In this document: in pieces, positions 34,421 to 46,600 of the stretch | How positions within the stretch are numbered: position 1 is the stretch's first letter | Layout of the letters: the number at the start of each line of letters is the position of its first letter | Assembly (NCBI GenBank): GCA_963969345.1 | Contig: OZ017769.1 | Coordinates: 9,799,725 to 9,863,724, forward strand | Direction of reading: 5' to 3' | Length of the DNA: 64,000 nucleotides | From: Turbatrix aceti | Lineage: Eukaryota > Nematoda > Chromadorea > Rhabditida > Panagrolaimidae | The notes under the pieces: generated by a model | What the model was told of the DNA's origin: nothing | What the model saw: the letters and a program-made list of their open reading frames with translations, nothing else | The model's database searches: none | Position numbers and translations under genes: made by a program

Positions 34421-36125
34421 TCAGAGATCCATTTCGTCGATTTTGGCAATCCAAGCTGCATTCGCGACCTTTTCCCTGGCAAATCCGATGTCTTCGTCGA
34501 GGATGATCCGCATGTGGGGTCTGGCAGGCTGGAACGTAATCATGCCACACGTTTCGAGAACGTCAATGGCCTGGATGAGATCCTCGCCGGTTGCTGGCGT
34601 GATCGAAAGCTCTCTGCTGACTTTGCCATAGCCCGTGAGGAGGTCAGCTTTTGTGATCTTCTTGGTTTTTGGTCTCGTGCTGACGAGCTTGATGAGCGTA
34701 GCCAGGAGAATTCGGGAGTGCTCCGGTAGCGTGGTCTTGACCAGGGGTGAAGAGTTCACGGAATTGACGACGTTGATCGTGGCTCGAAGACTGTTTTTCT
34801 TGGGCGTTGAGAAAGATGTGGTCACGGAGGAGGGGAGGGCAGCGTTTTCGTCAGGGGAGACTCGATCGTCGTCTTCTTGCCTGAAAAACGTTAAAAATAT
34901 CCAAAAATGTAACGAAAGTGACAACAAAGTATCGTAATTTTGAAAAACGGTGGACGACAAAATTTACAATATGGCAAGCCAAAAGTAACAAAAAACGAAG
35001 CGATCAACCGTAAGAAAACCGAATAAAGTAATAATTATTTCGCGTAACAAAGACAAAAACGATTTTTTCGTGATCAAAATGTAACAAAAACCTAAGCAAT
35101 CTACCGTAACCCCAAAATCATATTTTTTTCGTGTCAAGAAGTAATGAAAATGAAATGAATGAATGAAATGAAATGAAAAGAAGTAACGAAACCGTTTTCC
35201 TGCAAAACTAATCATTACTTTTCAATTTGCAATCATTTTTTTTCTATTTTTTTTATAAATCCCATATTTTCCATTTTCAAAAAAAACTCACATATCAAAT
35301 ATCGTCCTTTCGGCAATATTGATCGCCGCTCGGATATCGCCAGTCTGTGAAGCGACTTTCTTCGCGCAGAATTCGATCGACTTTGCATCGAGCTCAGCGT
35401 GATCCGCAAACATGGCTTTGATGATCGAAATGATTTGATCCTTGTTATATGGCTCAAAAATGTGGGTCGAAGGCTGGTAGCCCTTTTCCCGGAGTTTGGG
35501 AAGAAGTCGCTCGGTGAGATCGATGGAATTGGCGATGCCAAGGACGATGACGTTTCCATCGGAGACGGCAGGCCAGCCGAAAGCCGTGTAGAGCAACGTG
35601 CTTCTGCGTCCCAGCAGGTTGTCAACTTCGTCAAGAATCAAGACACTGAAATAGGAATTTTTTTAGGTAAACGTTTGAAAGGTGAAAAAAGAGAGAAACT
35701 TGCATTTTCGATTTTGTGGTGGCAAACTGATTCAAAAGTTCCTTGCTGACGGCATACCGGCTAGCAGGGGTGACTCCGAGGCCTCGGAGGACCGCGAGCT
35801 CAACGTCAGGCTTCTTGTTGACGGCCATGCAGTTAATGAAGATGGCATGGAACTGAAAATAAGTATAAACTGGGATTTTTATATAAAAAAATGTTTTTTA
35901 GGCCTAAATCGACGTTAAAAACGTCCAATTTTTAACCCCAATTTTTGATATAAAAAAACCAACCTTAGACTTCTTCCTGAGCTCAGAAATGACAGCTTTG
36001 ACCGTTGCGGTCTTACCCGTGCCTGGGGAACCCGATATATACACCGACAACGGCTTTTTGCCCTTCAGATTACTTTGAATCAAATCATGGAGCCGGGTGA
36101 ATTCAGCCTCACGTTCAACGAGCAT
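34421..36125 (-). CDS. cdc6: Replication licensing ATPase CDC6
   Basis: Four exons (36125-35964, 35852-35704, 35645-35292, 34880-34421) give about 374 residues. The AAA+ core shows GSPGTGKTA (Walker A), LILDEVD (Walker B), GIANSID (sensor 1) and GDIRAA (sensor 2). YTAFGWP and the LPKLREKG region point to CDC6 rather than ORC1. A winged-helix end follows. CDC6 loads MCM2-7 with ORC and CDT1. The protein starts almost at the AAA+ domain, without the long regulatory N terminus of other animals. The second intron appears to use a GC donor (AAAAT|GCAAGT), which restores the frame at Walker B. One 60-base line here was hard to index, so coordinates near 35640 may be off by one. Confidence 0.93.
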
Positions 36126-36314
36126 GGTTAGTCTCGCAGCAGAGATCCAGGAAGAGCGAAAGCGGCAAAAAGCGCTCGACGAACAAAAAAAAACGCAGGC
36201 ATCAGCAAAAATTTTTCGCGCCAGGACCCTTGTTTTGTAAGATTTGAGACAACAGCTTTTCTTTGCTTGCTTGCATCGATCGTGTACGAGCTTTTGTGCG
36301 TTTACGACAAACAA
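36126..36314. promoter_or_regulatory. Shared CDC6/TAF10 promoter region
   Basis: Only 189 bp separate the divergent start codons of CDC6 (-) and TAF10 (+). No TATA box or trans-splice acceptor is obvious on either side. The interval must hold both promoters unless further exons lie outside. Confidence 0.6.
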
Positions 36315-37121
36315 ATGAGCAACAATCCGTCTGCAATGTATAATCCGTATCCTGATTATTCTTCTAATATTGATTTCAACGATCCGGATACCCAGCAGAT
36401 GCCGCCACCGATGCTGCCGCATAGGGCAGCGACGCAGCCGCAACAACAGCCGGGTGAACAGGCTGAAGAGTTTTCTGAACAGGTTGAAGTTCAGCAGGAA
36501 CAAGCTGAGCCATCGAATGCGGAAGCGGCGGCGAGCTCGGCAAACTCGAATTCGACGTCCCAGCTGGCTTCGCTGCAGTCAAATCAGCACTTTCAGTCAC
36601 TTATCATAGACAAGGATCGCATCATGGAACCACTGGATCCCGCAATCGTTGCCAAGATGCATGAAAGTGAGTTTTATTATTTTTTTGGGAAAAGCGAGGC
36701 TTTTATAGCCTAAAATGTGCATTTTTGGCAAAAAAATGTTTTTTTACAGATCCCAACTCGTCATTCGATCTCGGAGAATTCATAGCCCGTGTCGACGAGT
36801 TTCCATCCGTCATTCCCGACTCGGCATCGCTGTACATCATGGGCAGGGAGGGCATCCAGTACGAACCCGGCAATCACGCTCGACTTCTCGGGCTCATCGG
36901 TCAGAAATTCGCAAATGACCTTCTATCCGACGCGATTACGATGGTAGGCATCGATTACGGTTTTTTATTCACTGAATTATAATTTTTAGGCCAAATCCCG
37001 AGGCCTCGGACAGACTAACAGGGCGACGAAGGAAACAAAATTTACGTTGACCGCCGATTTGCTGAACGATGTCCTGACTGAACGCGGATTTCCACAAATT
37101 TCTGAAGATTACACATTGTAA
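36315..37121 (+). CDS. taf10: TFIID/SAGA subunit TAF10
   Basis: Exons 36315-36666, 36750-36943 and 36990-37121 give about 225 residues. The first half is disordered and rich in Pro, Gln and Glu. The second half is the TAF10 histone fold: FDLGEFIARVDEFPSVIPDS, then HARLLGLIGQKFANDLLSDA, and the C-terminal FTLTADLLNDVLTERGF. TAF10 is a scaffold of the TFIID general factor and, in most animals, of SAGA. It is divergent to CDC6. Confidence 0.95.
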
Positions 37122-37180
37122 ACTGTACATTGATGGTCTTATTATTTATTGTTATTGATTATGCATGTCTTGTGGGATGG

Positions 37181-37186
37181 AATAAA
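37181..37186 (+). terminator. Polyadenylation signal of TAF10
   Basis: AATAAA 60 bp after the TAF10 stop. Confidence 0.65.
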
Positions 37187-37480
37187 AAAAACACATGAAA
37201 TTGAAGGAAAACGAAACAGGATCCACTTTTCGTCTCGAGACCGTATATGAAAATACGGTGTTATTTCATCAATAACATTACTTTCGAGTATCGTAACTTT
37301 TTTTTACAATCTTACTCGAAGTCCAAGTTAGGTCGTCAGTTTTATTACTTTTGCCATCGCTGAGAGAAACGATTGATGATGTTTTTTGTGATTTCGTTCA
37401 TCTCGACGCGAAAAAAAGTGTTTTGTTTTTCATGTTTTTATTTTCTTTTCTTTCGTTTTAGTGATGTTCTGTTGTCAGAA

Positions 37481-38051
37481 ATGGCATCGAACTCCTTCCG
37501 GTCGTATTATGGACAGCATTCGCCCCCAGTATTCAACGATGATCGCCTAAACCCTGTTTTTAATTTTTCGAACAACCCGAACGACGTCTTTTACTTTGGA
37601 AACGTGAGTTATAATTTTTTTTCCATTTTTTATGAAGAAATGTGAGGTAATTTTGGGACGCTATATAGGCCTGGTCGCCTTTATGAAAAAAAATCGATGA
37701 GTCGTCGTTGCTGACGTTTTTTTTGTTCTTCTGCTCTTGCAGCGTTTTTTTGGGACCTTTGAGCCTTCCAATTCACCATTTTTTGTCGTTGTATCGTAAT
37801 TTTTTTAGAACAACGACGATTCTCAGCCATCCGAGCCTCCACGGTACAGTCCAACCAGGTCAATGTCAGACTCAGATGACGGGGATGCTGAAAGCAAGCC
37901 AAAGTGGCACGTAACCAACGTGCTGACCAAAATTGCCAGTTTTGGCAAGTCTCTCATCGGGCACCACGATCACGATCGCGAAGCTGAGGTAGCTGCTCGT
38001 CTGCACAATGAATTCAATCCCGAGGAAGAGGATGCCGCCATGGTGAGTTGA
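37481..38051 (+). CDS. Small acidic protein, or 5' exons of the TOP3B gene
   Basis: Exon 37481-37603 follows a CGTTTTAG acceptor by 20 bp and joins 37809 in phase 0. The second exon reads NNDDSQPSEPPRYSP, then SDSDDGD, then KIASFGKSLIGHHDHD and ends EEEDAAM at a GTGAGT donor (38042). Splicing from there to the next acceptor (38214) would break the frame of the large exon that follows. Without splicing the frame ends at 38051, giving a 121-residue protein. So it is either a separate gene upstream of TOP3B or part of it with an unseen mini-exon. No family recognised. Confidence 0.55.
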
Positions 38052-38203
38052 TAGTTCAGTTACCCTGTCAAAAATTCATGTTTTCCAAGCTGCGAACAGC
38101 ATCGCATGTTGCGCGCACATTTTTTCTGGAATGTTGTTATTTTTTTTGACAGTTTTTCTTCCTTTGCCAAGTTTTTTTTTGATATTTTTTTCTGGGCATT
38201 TTG

Positions 38204-41200
38204 ATGTGTTCTAGTGTGCCCATTCCCCGTAAAGGCTTCTGCCCTGATCTAGGAGGGGTTCAGTCGTCTGTGAAACCTTCGACACCGGCGATATCGGCTA
38301 TTTCGACTCCGCAAAAGCATATTCCACGAACTGGCTTTAGAGCTGACTTGGCGACTGCTTCCAAGAACGTGCCGGCCGTTTCTGCTGTCCGAAGTGTCAA
38401 AATTGAACCTGCTGTTCCACGACCGGTGGCGGAACGTCCTCCAACGCAAGATTTTGCCGATGACGTGGGCGACATCAAGCCTGTGGTCGCTTCCGCCGCG
38501 GATCGACTTGCAAAGAAGGTTTCAATGAATTCAAGAGCTGCATTTTCACCTGATTTTTCCGTTGATTGTAGTTTGACGCCAGGAACCAGTGCTGTAGCGC
38601 TCAAATGTGAAGAAAATTTAAATAATGGCCTACGAAGCCGAGTTGAACCATCAGAACCCCCAGCAAGCCGGTCAACTTCCATTCAGCCGACTCCAAAACC
38701 GTCAATTCAGTCGACAGGAGCCGCTGAGCTTTCTAAGAAACAAAAACCGATTCGTTGTTCTTTTCTCGACGCATTTCGTTCAAAAGCGACGATTCCTAGT
38801 CTTTCGCTGAGCAAAAACAGCATTGTGCCTGTGGATTTGCCGAGGAAAGTCGAGTTGCCATCTGAAGTCGTGGGAAGCCAACTTGCGAGCCATCAACTTC
38901 CAAAACGGACACTGAATGTGCTGCCGTCAGCGAGTCAATTACAACCGTCGACGTCTGTACTTTCTTCTAATTTGATTCAGCCACCTGAAACGGCATCAAG
39001 CAGTCGAAAAACGCTTTTGCCAACTCCAGCGTTAGCTCCGGAACCACGTCCCACACTTTTACCAATTCCACAACCTCGACCGTCACTATTGAAATCTCCA
39101 GAACCCCGACATTCGCTGTTACCAACTCCGGTGCCGGCTCCAGAACCACGGCCTTCACTTTTGCCAATTCCTGTTCCTCCACCAGTTCAGGAATCTGGGC
39201 GGAAACCAGAACTGTCTTTTTTCAACTCAGTAAGGACTGAAATGCTGCCTACACCTGCTGCTTGCTTTAACAACAACAACAACGACGGACACGGTCAAAG
39301 ATTCAAGAAACCTGACAGTTATCAACGAGACGATCGACATCGTCGTTACGATACATCTTCGTCCGCCGGACCATCGTCATCCAAGTCATACGAATACAAC
39401 ACAACCCGCAGAACGCGCGAATTCCCCTCGCCACCACCTTTTTCCAAACGGGAACCACTTTTGCCGTCTAGGGGTGGTCACGGTAGTAGGCCTACTCTTT
39501 TTTCGATGTCTTCAAAGGTAAGTGAAGGGTCGTTGAAGTTTTCTCAAGCGCGTAAATATCTCCCTGCACATATTTTTTTGTGTTTCTTGGCTTCAATTTC
39601 CCCAAATTGAGCAAGTGCAAACTTTCAGGCATCTCTCACAAACGACATGACAACCCTCGGCTTCGGCACCAAGCCTCTGGCGAAGATGACCATCCCCGAG
39701 CTCTTGGCTGAGTGCCGCACTCACAGCTTGCCGACGTCGTACAAGCGCAAGGCGGATCTCGTAGAGCGCCTCGAACGCCACAACATCTCGAGTCGACCTG
39801 GAGGCAGCCTGATCGGCGACAAGCCTGTTGTCGTCAACTTCAATCACGTCAGAGGTGTAAGTTTTTGCCAAAACCTAAAAGAGTGATTTTATGTACATTT
39901 TTTTCAAGCGTCCTATTCGGTTGTTCATGGTCGCTGAGAAACCCATGATGGCTCGTGAAATCGCCAAGGTGCTCAATGGCGGGCGAAGATGCCTCCAAGA
40001 AAGTAGGTTTTTTGGGAAAGGGGGGAAATGAGGAAAAAATGTTTTTTTTGTGTACGAAAAGATTTGGTACTTATATTACGGTAGCTTTGTAGGATTTACG
40101 GTACTTTTTGAAAGTGTCCTAATTGGATTTTTTGTGAACGCAAAAAATGTTGTTCATGTTACGGTAGCTCGTTTTTTTGTCAGTTTTTGAGTGTGTCTTA
40201 ACTGGAAAATTTATTAGGGTACATTTACGGTATTTATCTCTGTTTTTCAAATGTTTTTTTCTTTCTTAGACCACCCCGATTTGACAGTTCTCAAATTCCC
40301 CCTTCGATTCTACGGATATGATGCCGAGTGCACAATGACGAGTACCTTTGGCCATATTTACTCCTACGATTTCGACGATGTCAAAGTTCGCGACCCGACT
40401 TTGGCCCCGGCTCACCGCGAAAGCTTTCTCGCTCGCGAAACTCGAATCGCCGAAAGCCTGTATCGTGCCGAAATCAAAGAAGTCGAAGCCGATGGCGCCA
40501 AGAACCTCCCACGTGCTTTTGCCCGTCTGGCGTCCGGCTACGACGGTGTCGTCCTCTGGCTCGACTGCGACATCGAAGGTGAGGCTATCTGCTTCGAGGT
40601 CATCGAGTGCATTCGCAAGGCGATCAAGCCTCCACCCGGAGGCACGGTTGATGACGTCGTCTATCGGGCAAAGTTCTCAGCTGCTGAAGAGGCTCTGGAA
40701 GCTGTGGGCAGGGTTGTCCGGCCGAATTACCGGGAATACCTGGCGGCAAAGGCCAAACATCATCTGGATCTTCGATGCGGGATCAGCATTTCGAGGTATC
40801 AAACTGCTTTGTTGAGGGTGAGTTTTTGGGTATAAAATTTGGATTTTGAGGTTTTTTAGGTCTAAAATGAAGTTTTTTTGCCAAAAAATATTGTTTTGGA
40901 ATTTTTAGGATTAAAATTGTATTTAGTTTTTTCGGCAAATTTTTTTAATATTTGTTCCTGATTTTTAGTTTACCGACGTTTTTTTGGGTTAAAATTATGG
41001 TTATTTGTTTTTCTGTCCTAAAATAGCTTTTTTTTGTAGTTTTAGAGTCTAAAATTTTTGTTCTTGTGCTCAAAATTGTGGCTTTAAAGTTTTTATGCTA
41101 AACATTTTTTTAAAAGTTTTTTTGAAACATAAAGATTGAAAAAAAACTGTTATAGGCACATTTCCGGGAGCACGACGTCAAACACGTATCCTTCGGACCC

Positions 41201-42998
41201 TGTCAAACCCCAACTCTCGCATTCTGTGTCGAGGCATGGGATCGACTTCAGCGCTACCAAGAAACCTACCGTTTCTCCGTCGGCCTTATCCTCGACCTCC
41301 CCGGATTCGTAGCTGAGATTCGATCTGAGCCTTTTGACGACGAAAAACAAGCTGAGGAGTTGTCCAAGAAACTCAAGGTTGGTTTTACTCCCAAAATCAA
41401 AATCATAGTGATTTACCTGTTTTTTTGGTTTTTAGAGAGGAATGCGGTGCATTGTTACCAAAATCCAGCGCGAAAACAGGTCCAGGAATCCTCCAGTAGC
41501 CCTGAACACGACCCAGCTCCTGAAACTTGCCAGCCGGCATCTGGGCTTCGGCGCGGAGGAAACGATGCAGATCGCCGAGCGTTTGTACATGAATGGCCTC
41601 ATCACGTACCCGAGAACCGAGACTACCCGTTACCCGACGAGTATTCGGTACGGGGATCGACGTCGGGTCGTCGAGGACACCCTTGGTCGGACTGCGGGCG
41701 GCAGGGGTCGGTCGGACGTCGAACCCATGGATTGGACCGCGGCTTCGGACGACTACGCCGAAGATGCCTACCATCGAGGCGAAAACAAAGGCGACCATCC
41801 CCCGATCTGCCCCACCCATCAAAATGCACGGGTGCCACTGACGCCGGAGCAGGAAGCGATCTACAAACTCGTCTGCCAGCACTTTGTGGCGACGTTCATG
41901 CCGAAGCAGAAATATCACGTCGACACTGTCACTTTCGAAGCTGCAGGCGTCGTTTTTCAAAGAAGAATGACGGTTGTCGACGAGGCGGGCTTTGCGAAGG
42001 CGCTCCCCTGGGAGCGAGAAGGCACCCGTGGCGGCGACGGCGGCATCAACCCTGCAAACCTCCAAGAAGGCAAGAAAATCGCCATCCGACAGGTGAAAAT
42101 CCACAGAAACAAGGTCCCACCACCGTCTTTGCTCACCGAAGCGGAACTCATCGAACTCATGGAAAAGCACTCGATCGGCACGGACGCCAGCATCCCATCC
42201 CACATTGCCAATATTCTGAAGAGGGGATACGTCGTCATGGATGATAAAAAATCCCGCATTTTCAAGCCAACTCCACTCGGGATTTCGCTGGTCAATACGT
42301 ATCGTCAGTGCACGCCGGCGCTCGTGGATACGAGACTCCGGGCTGACATGGAGCAGCAAATACTGCTGATCGCGCGGGGCGCTGAGACGTACGAGGCTGT
42401 CATGGACAAGATCGCCGACGCGTTTCATAAACAGTTCAATGAACTGGTCTCGAAGATGGCTGCTTGTACCGGGCCTTTTGGTGAGTTTTTTTTGGGGTGA
42501 AATGGGCGAAAAGCGGTTAAAATTTGTTTTTCAAAATTATTTTGTTTTGTAAATTTTGAGAAAAAGAAATGTATGGGATCTTATCGTAAAATTCGGTATT
42601 TTTTACAAAGGTTATTACTTTTTTTACGATGGTTTTTTTCTGGGGAAAAGTAAAATTTTTTTTATGGGGTGGTATCTTTTTTACGGCTGATTTTTCATGC
42701 GGGTGAAAAAGTGTATTTTTTGATAAAAAATTTTTTTTCTCAAACAAAAATATTTATATTGAAAATTTTTCAAAAAACTATTTTTGTATAAATTTTTTTT
42801 GTAAAAGCTTTGACACAAAAATAATGTTTTTTTTGTTAATTTACCATTTTTCCAGGCCGTTGTTTCCCGTCAAAAGACCAGGTAGAATTCCGTCGCTCCT
42901 CGACGACGTCCGGAACGACAGGACGAAACAATCTGAAGCGACACCGCTCTGCCGATGATCGAGGACGCTCTTCCTACAACAAACGACCGAGGGAATAA
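38204..42998 (+). CDS. top3b: Topoisomerase III-beta with N-terminal disordered region and SAP domain
   Basis: Exons 38204-39517, 39629-39856, 39909-40002, 40270-40817, 41156-41377, 41436-42480 and 42856-42998 join in frame to about 1197 residues. Residues 1-438 are disordered with repeated EPRPSLLPIP-like units. Residues 445-500 form a SAP domain (MTIPELLAECRTHSLPTSYK). The topoisomerase begins near 518 (FMVAEKP), with the toprim acids in WLDCDIEGE (~644) and the active-site Tyr in LITYPRTETT (~860, codon 41607-41609). Type IA enzymes pass single strands of DNA; TOP3B also acts on RNA. The C-terminal zinc fingers of other TOP3B proteins are missing; only a short Arg/Ser tail remains. The start is uncertain: Met 38204 needs no splicing. 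Confidence 0.88.
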
Positions 42999-43180
42999 AG
43001 CTCTGGCCTGGGATGATTTTGATTTAGCGTGTATTCAAAAAATGGGTACAAATTGGTGGTAATACGTCTGTAATAGATTTGTTTTTTTGTTTGATGAATG
43101 ACTCGGTTTTGTCTGTTTTTAAGCTTTAAAAAAATGAATTTGTTCAAATCTGAAGAGATGTATAAATTTTTCTGTGGAGG

Positions 43181-43186
43181 AATAAA
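43181..43186 (+). terminator. Polyadenylation signal of TOP3B
   Basis: AATAAA about 180 bp after the stop. Another AATAAA overlaps the stop codon itself at 42994-42999 and is less likely. Confidence 0.55.
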
Positions 43187-43613
43187 GAATTTGGGCTTGG
43201 AAAGAAAAGTAAAGTTGAAAGCTGAAAAACGGCTACTGATTGGTTGACCTCATTTGATACATTTGGCAAGCGAAAAAAATTGTTACAAATAGAAAAAAAT
43301 GACATTTTGTATCGTAAATCCGCAGAAAAAAAAACTGGAAGGGACGCCAATTTTTTTTAACCAAAAATGAAAATTTAACACTGAAAATGGCAAAAAAAGT
43401 ATATTTTAAAAAATCTTTGGACTCCGAAGAATCTGTTATTTTGTGAACTGACTCTTACTGCTTGATATATTTTCGCGTCGAGAGTTGCGATCCCGTTTTT
43501 TGCAAAAAATTTTTTATATATAAACGTTTTTCATTCCTTCAGTTTTTAGTTAGTCAGTTACGATCTCATCTCCGACGCTGCCTCGCATGTGAGTGATACC
43601 CACGCAGTCAGCA

Positions 43614-46600
43614 ATGACGTCGAAACAACCGTCTGCATCGACTATTGTACCCTTGGGCAATGGAATCATCGGCGAAGAAGACAATCGATCCGAGAGGATG
43701 ACTCCAAGCGATGCGGCAAGCGCGAGTGCGAGCACAGAAGATCTCAAAATCCCTGACAAACCGAATTCTGGTCCAGTATCTGCGGGTTTGGTGAATGGAA
43801 CAAATTTCACTCCGCTCCTACGCACCCAGACACCCCGTGAATTTCGAACTACATTTATTCGGTATCTCAATCGGTTTGCCGATTCCAAAGATGAGGGTGA
43901 GTTTTTGTGTAATTTTTTTTAACGCTAACTGAATTTGGATTCTTCCAGTACTTGAATTGCCGCCGATGCAGAAGAACTACCGAAAAATTTGTCATCAACT
44001 TTGTCAGTCGCGAAAAGGAATCAAATCCACCAGCAAAGGGTTGGTTTTGAAAAATTTATGGCAAAAAATTAAAAGAACATTTTCGTTCAATAACTTTTAT
44101 TTTCTCCAAGATAAATGTAAAACTGTAAAGTAACGAAAGAATACGTAAACTACAGAAGTATCAGTAACTCATTTTCGCGGTGAAAACCTCACAACTGAAA
44201 AATAACAGTCGAATGTCAAAAACACAGTATCACAGTACATTTTTTTCGTTGTGAGATTAGATTCATTTTTTACATTTGTTTTGCACTTTTACTTTTTTAT
44301 GTTATTTCATTTGTTTTTTTTTCTTTATTTTGGTCTTCAGGAACGGCGACAAGCGGCATACAGTTCTCGTCAAGACAATCCGAAAAGTCAAAGCTGCCAG
44401 GAGAAATTCCAAGATGATTGATTTTCGTATCAATGACAAACAACTTTTCGAGGTGCACGAATTTTTGAACACTTATCCGGTCAAGGAACAGGATGTCGTC
44501 AAGTTCTTTGATACGCATTACAAGTGTTAGTTTTTTTGGCCTAAAAAAAGCATTTAGGATTGTTTTGTGAAGATTTTACGGTTGTTTTTTTAGCGCACAA
44601 GACCCACAGGGGAGGAAGCAATGTTCTCTACCACAACAGCGATAACAACCTTGTTCCGAAGACACCCAAGGCTGTCAACGGTAATATCAAAGCTTTTTGC
44701 GACCAACTGCCAGTCAGGGCCATGAAAACCGAAATCATGGACGCGATCAAGAATAACAATGTTATTCTGATCACCGGCGGCACCGGATGCGGCAAGACAA
44801 CCCAGGTTCCCCAATTTATCCTCGAAGAAGCGACCCAGGCTAATCAGAGGATTCGGATTGTCTGCACGCAGCCTCGTCGTCTCCCCGCGATCACGGTCGC
44901 AGAACGAGTCGCCCGGGAACGCGGAGAAGCCGTCGGCGGAACCGTCGGCTATCACGTTCGACTCAATCAAAAGTTAGTTTTTATCTGATTTTTTTTTTTG
45001 ATTTTTGGAGTAATCTGACGTTTTCTAGAGTTAATCCCAAAGAAACGATCCTGACATACTGTACGAGTGGAATTCTGCTTCGGATGCTGACCGTGGATCG
45101 ATTGGCGTCCAAAATCTCCCATGTCATCCTCGACGAAGTTCACGAACGAGAACAGAACACTGATTACCTGCTGATTGCCCTCAGAGAGGCTGTCAAGCAG
45201 AGGACTGATCTGAAGGTCATCCTGATGTCTGCGACGATGGAGGGAAATCGGGAGCTGTTTATGGATTATTTCAAGGACAGTAAGATTGTTCACATTCAAA
45301 GTGGGTTTTTTTTGACGGAAATTTTAACTCTAAAAAGTTTTTTGCATGTTTTTTGCGATTTTTACATGTTCGAAAACGTTTTTTTTTAATTTGAAATTTA
45401 ACTGAAGATTTGTTTTACACATTTTTGTCCAAAGAAATGTGGTTTTTACCTAGAATTTAGGATTTTTGGCTTTAAAATACGATTTTTTATGTTTTGGTTG
45501 AAAAAAGTTTTCATTTTCCTAAAATTACCAATTTTGTCATTGAAAACACAATTTTTGTATGTTTTATCATGAATGTGTTTTTTTGATAAAAATAGGAATT
45601 TTGTATATTTATAAAATTTAGATTTTCGTGACGTCAGATTTTTTTGTTTTGTTTTTTCGTAGAATTACTTTTTTTTTTCAAATTTGTGTTTTTACCCAAA
45701 AAAAGGATTTTTTAAGTTTTTTTTTGAAAAAACGTATTTTTAGTTCCAACTCGCCTCTTCGGAGTCGAAAAATACCACATCGCGGACATCATGGCGATGT
45801 CCGGCTTTATGCGTCCCGGGATAAACGAATACCCGCCCGAAGACCCGACCGAAGACGTCCCCTTCAACCCCAATGAGCTCCCCGACCTCCCAGCCTGGCC
45901 AGCGACTCTTGGCTGGAAGGACTCCCGGAACATCCTCAACCACGTGAGCAGCCTCGTCGTCGACCCGCCCGCGGCCTTCAGCGATGCCTACGCGAAGTCT
46001 GTCCAGGCGCTGCCGATTCCGAGGAAGCACTACAAGGCCATCTACGATGCTGACTACTTCCAGCACTGCACCGACAACGGCATCCCCGAGATGGCCGTGG
46101 ATTTAGCTCTCGCGCAGCACGTGATCACTTTTTTGATCGATTCGGAGTTGACGGGGTCGATTTTGGTTTTTCTCCCTGGCTACGATGATATTACCCAGCT
46201 CTACGACAGACTCGTCTCTAGATCGGATGTGACAAGACTCAAGCCGAGGATTTACACTCTTCATTCCCAGATGGACTCCTCGGATCAAAACAAGATTTTT
46301 GAGAAAATCGACGAAAGCCAGGAAAGAAAAGTGATTCTCTCGACGAACATCGCCGAGGCGAGTCTGACGATTGATGACGTAATCTTTGTCGTCGACACCG
46401 GACGGGTCAAAGAAAAGACGTACGAACACGAATCGAGAATCTCAGCGCTCAAACTGGTGTGGATTGCAAAGTCGAATGCCGAACAACGCGCTGGACGCGC
46501 GGGAAGGTGCCGGAATGGATACTGCTTCCGGCTCTTCAGCGAAGAAGAATACGAAGCCATGCTCGAGACCCAGGTCGCGGAGATGAAGAGAACGGCGATC

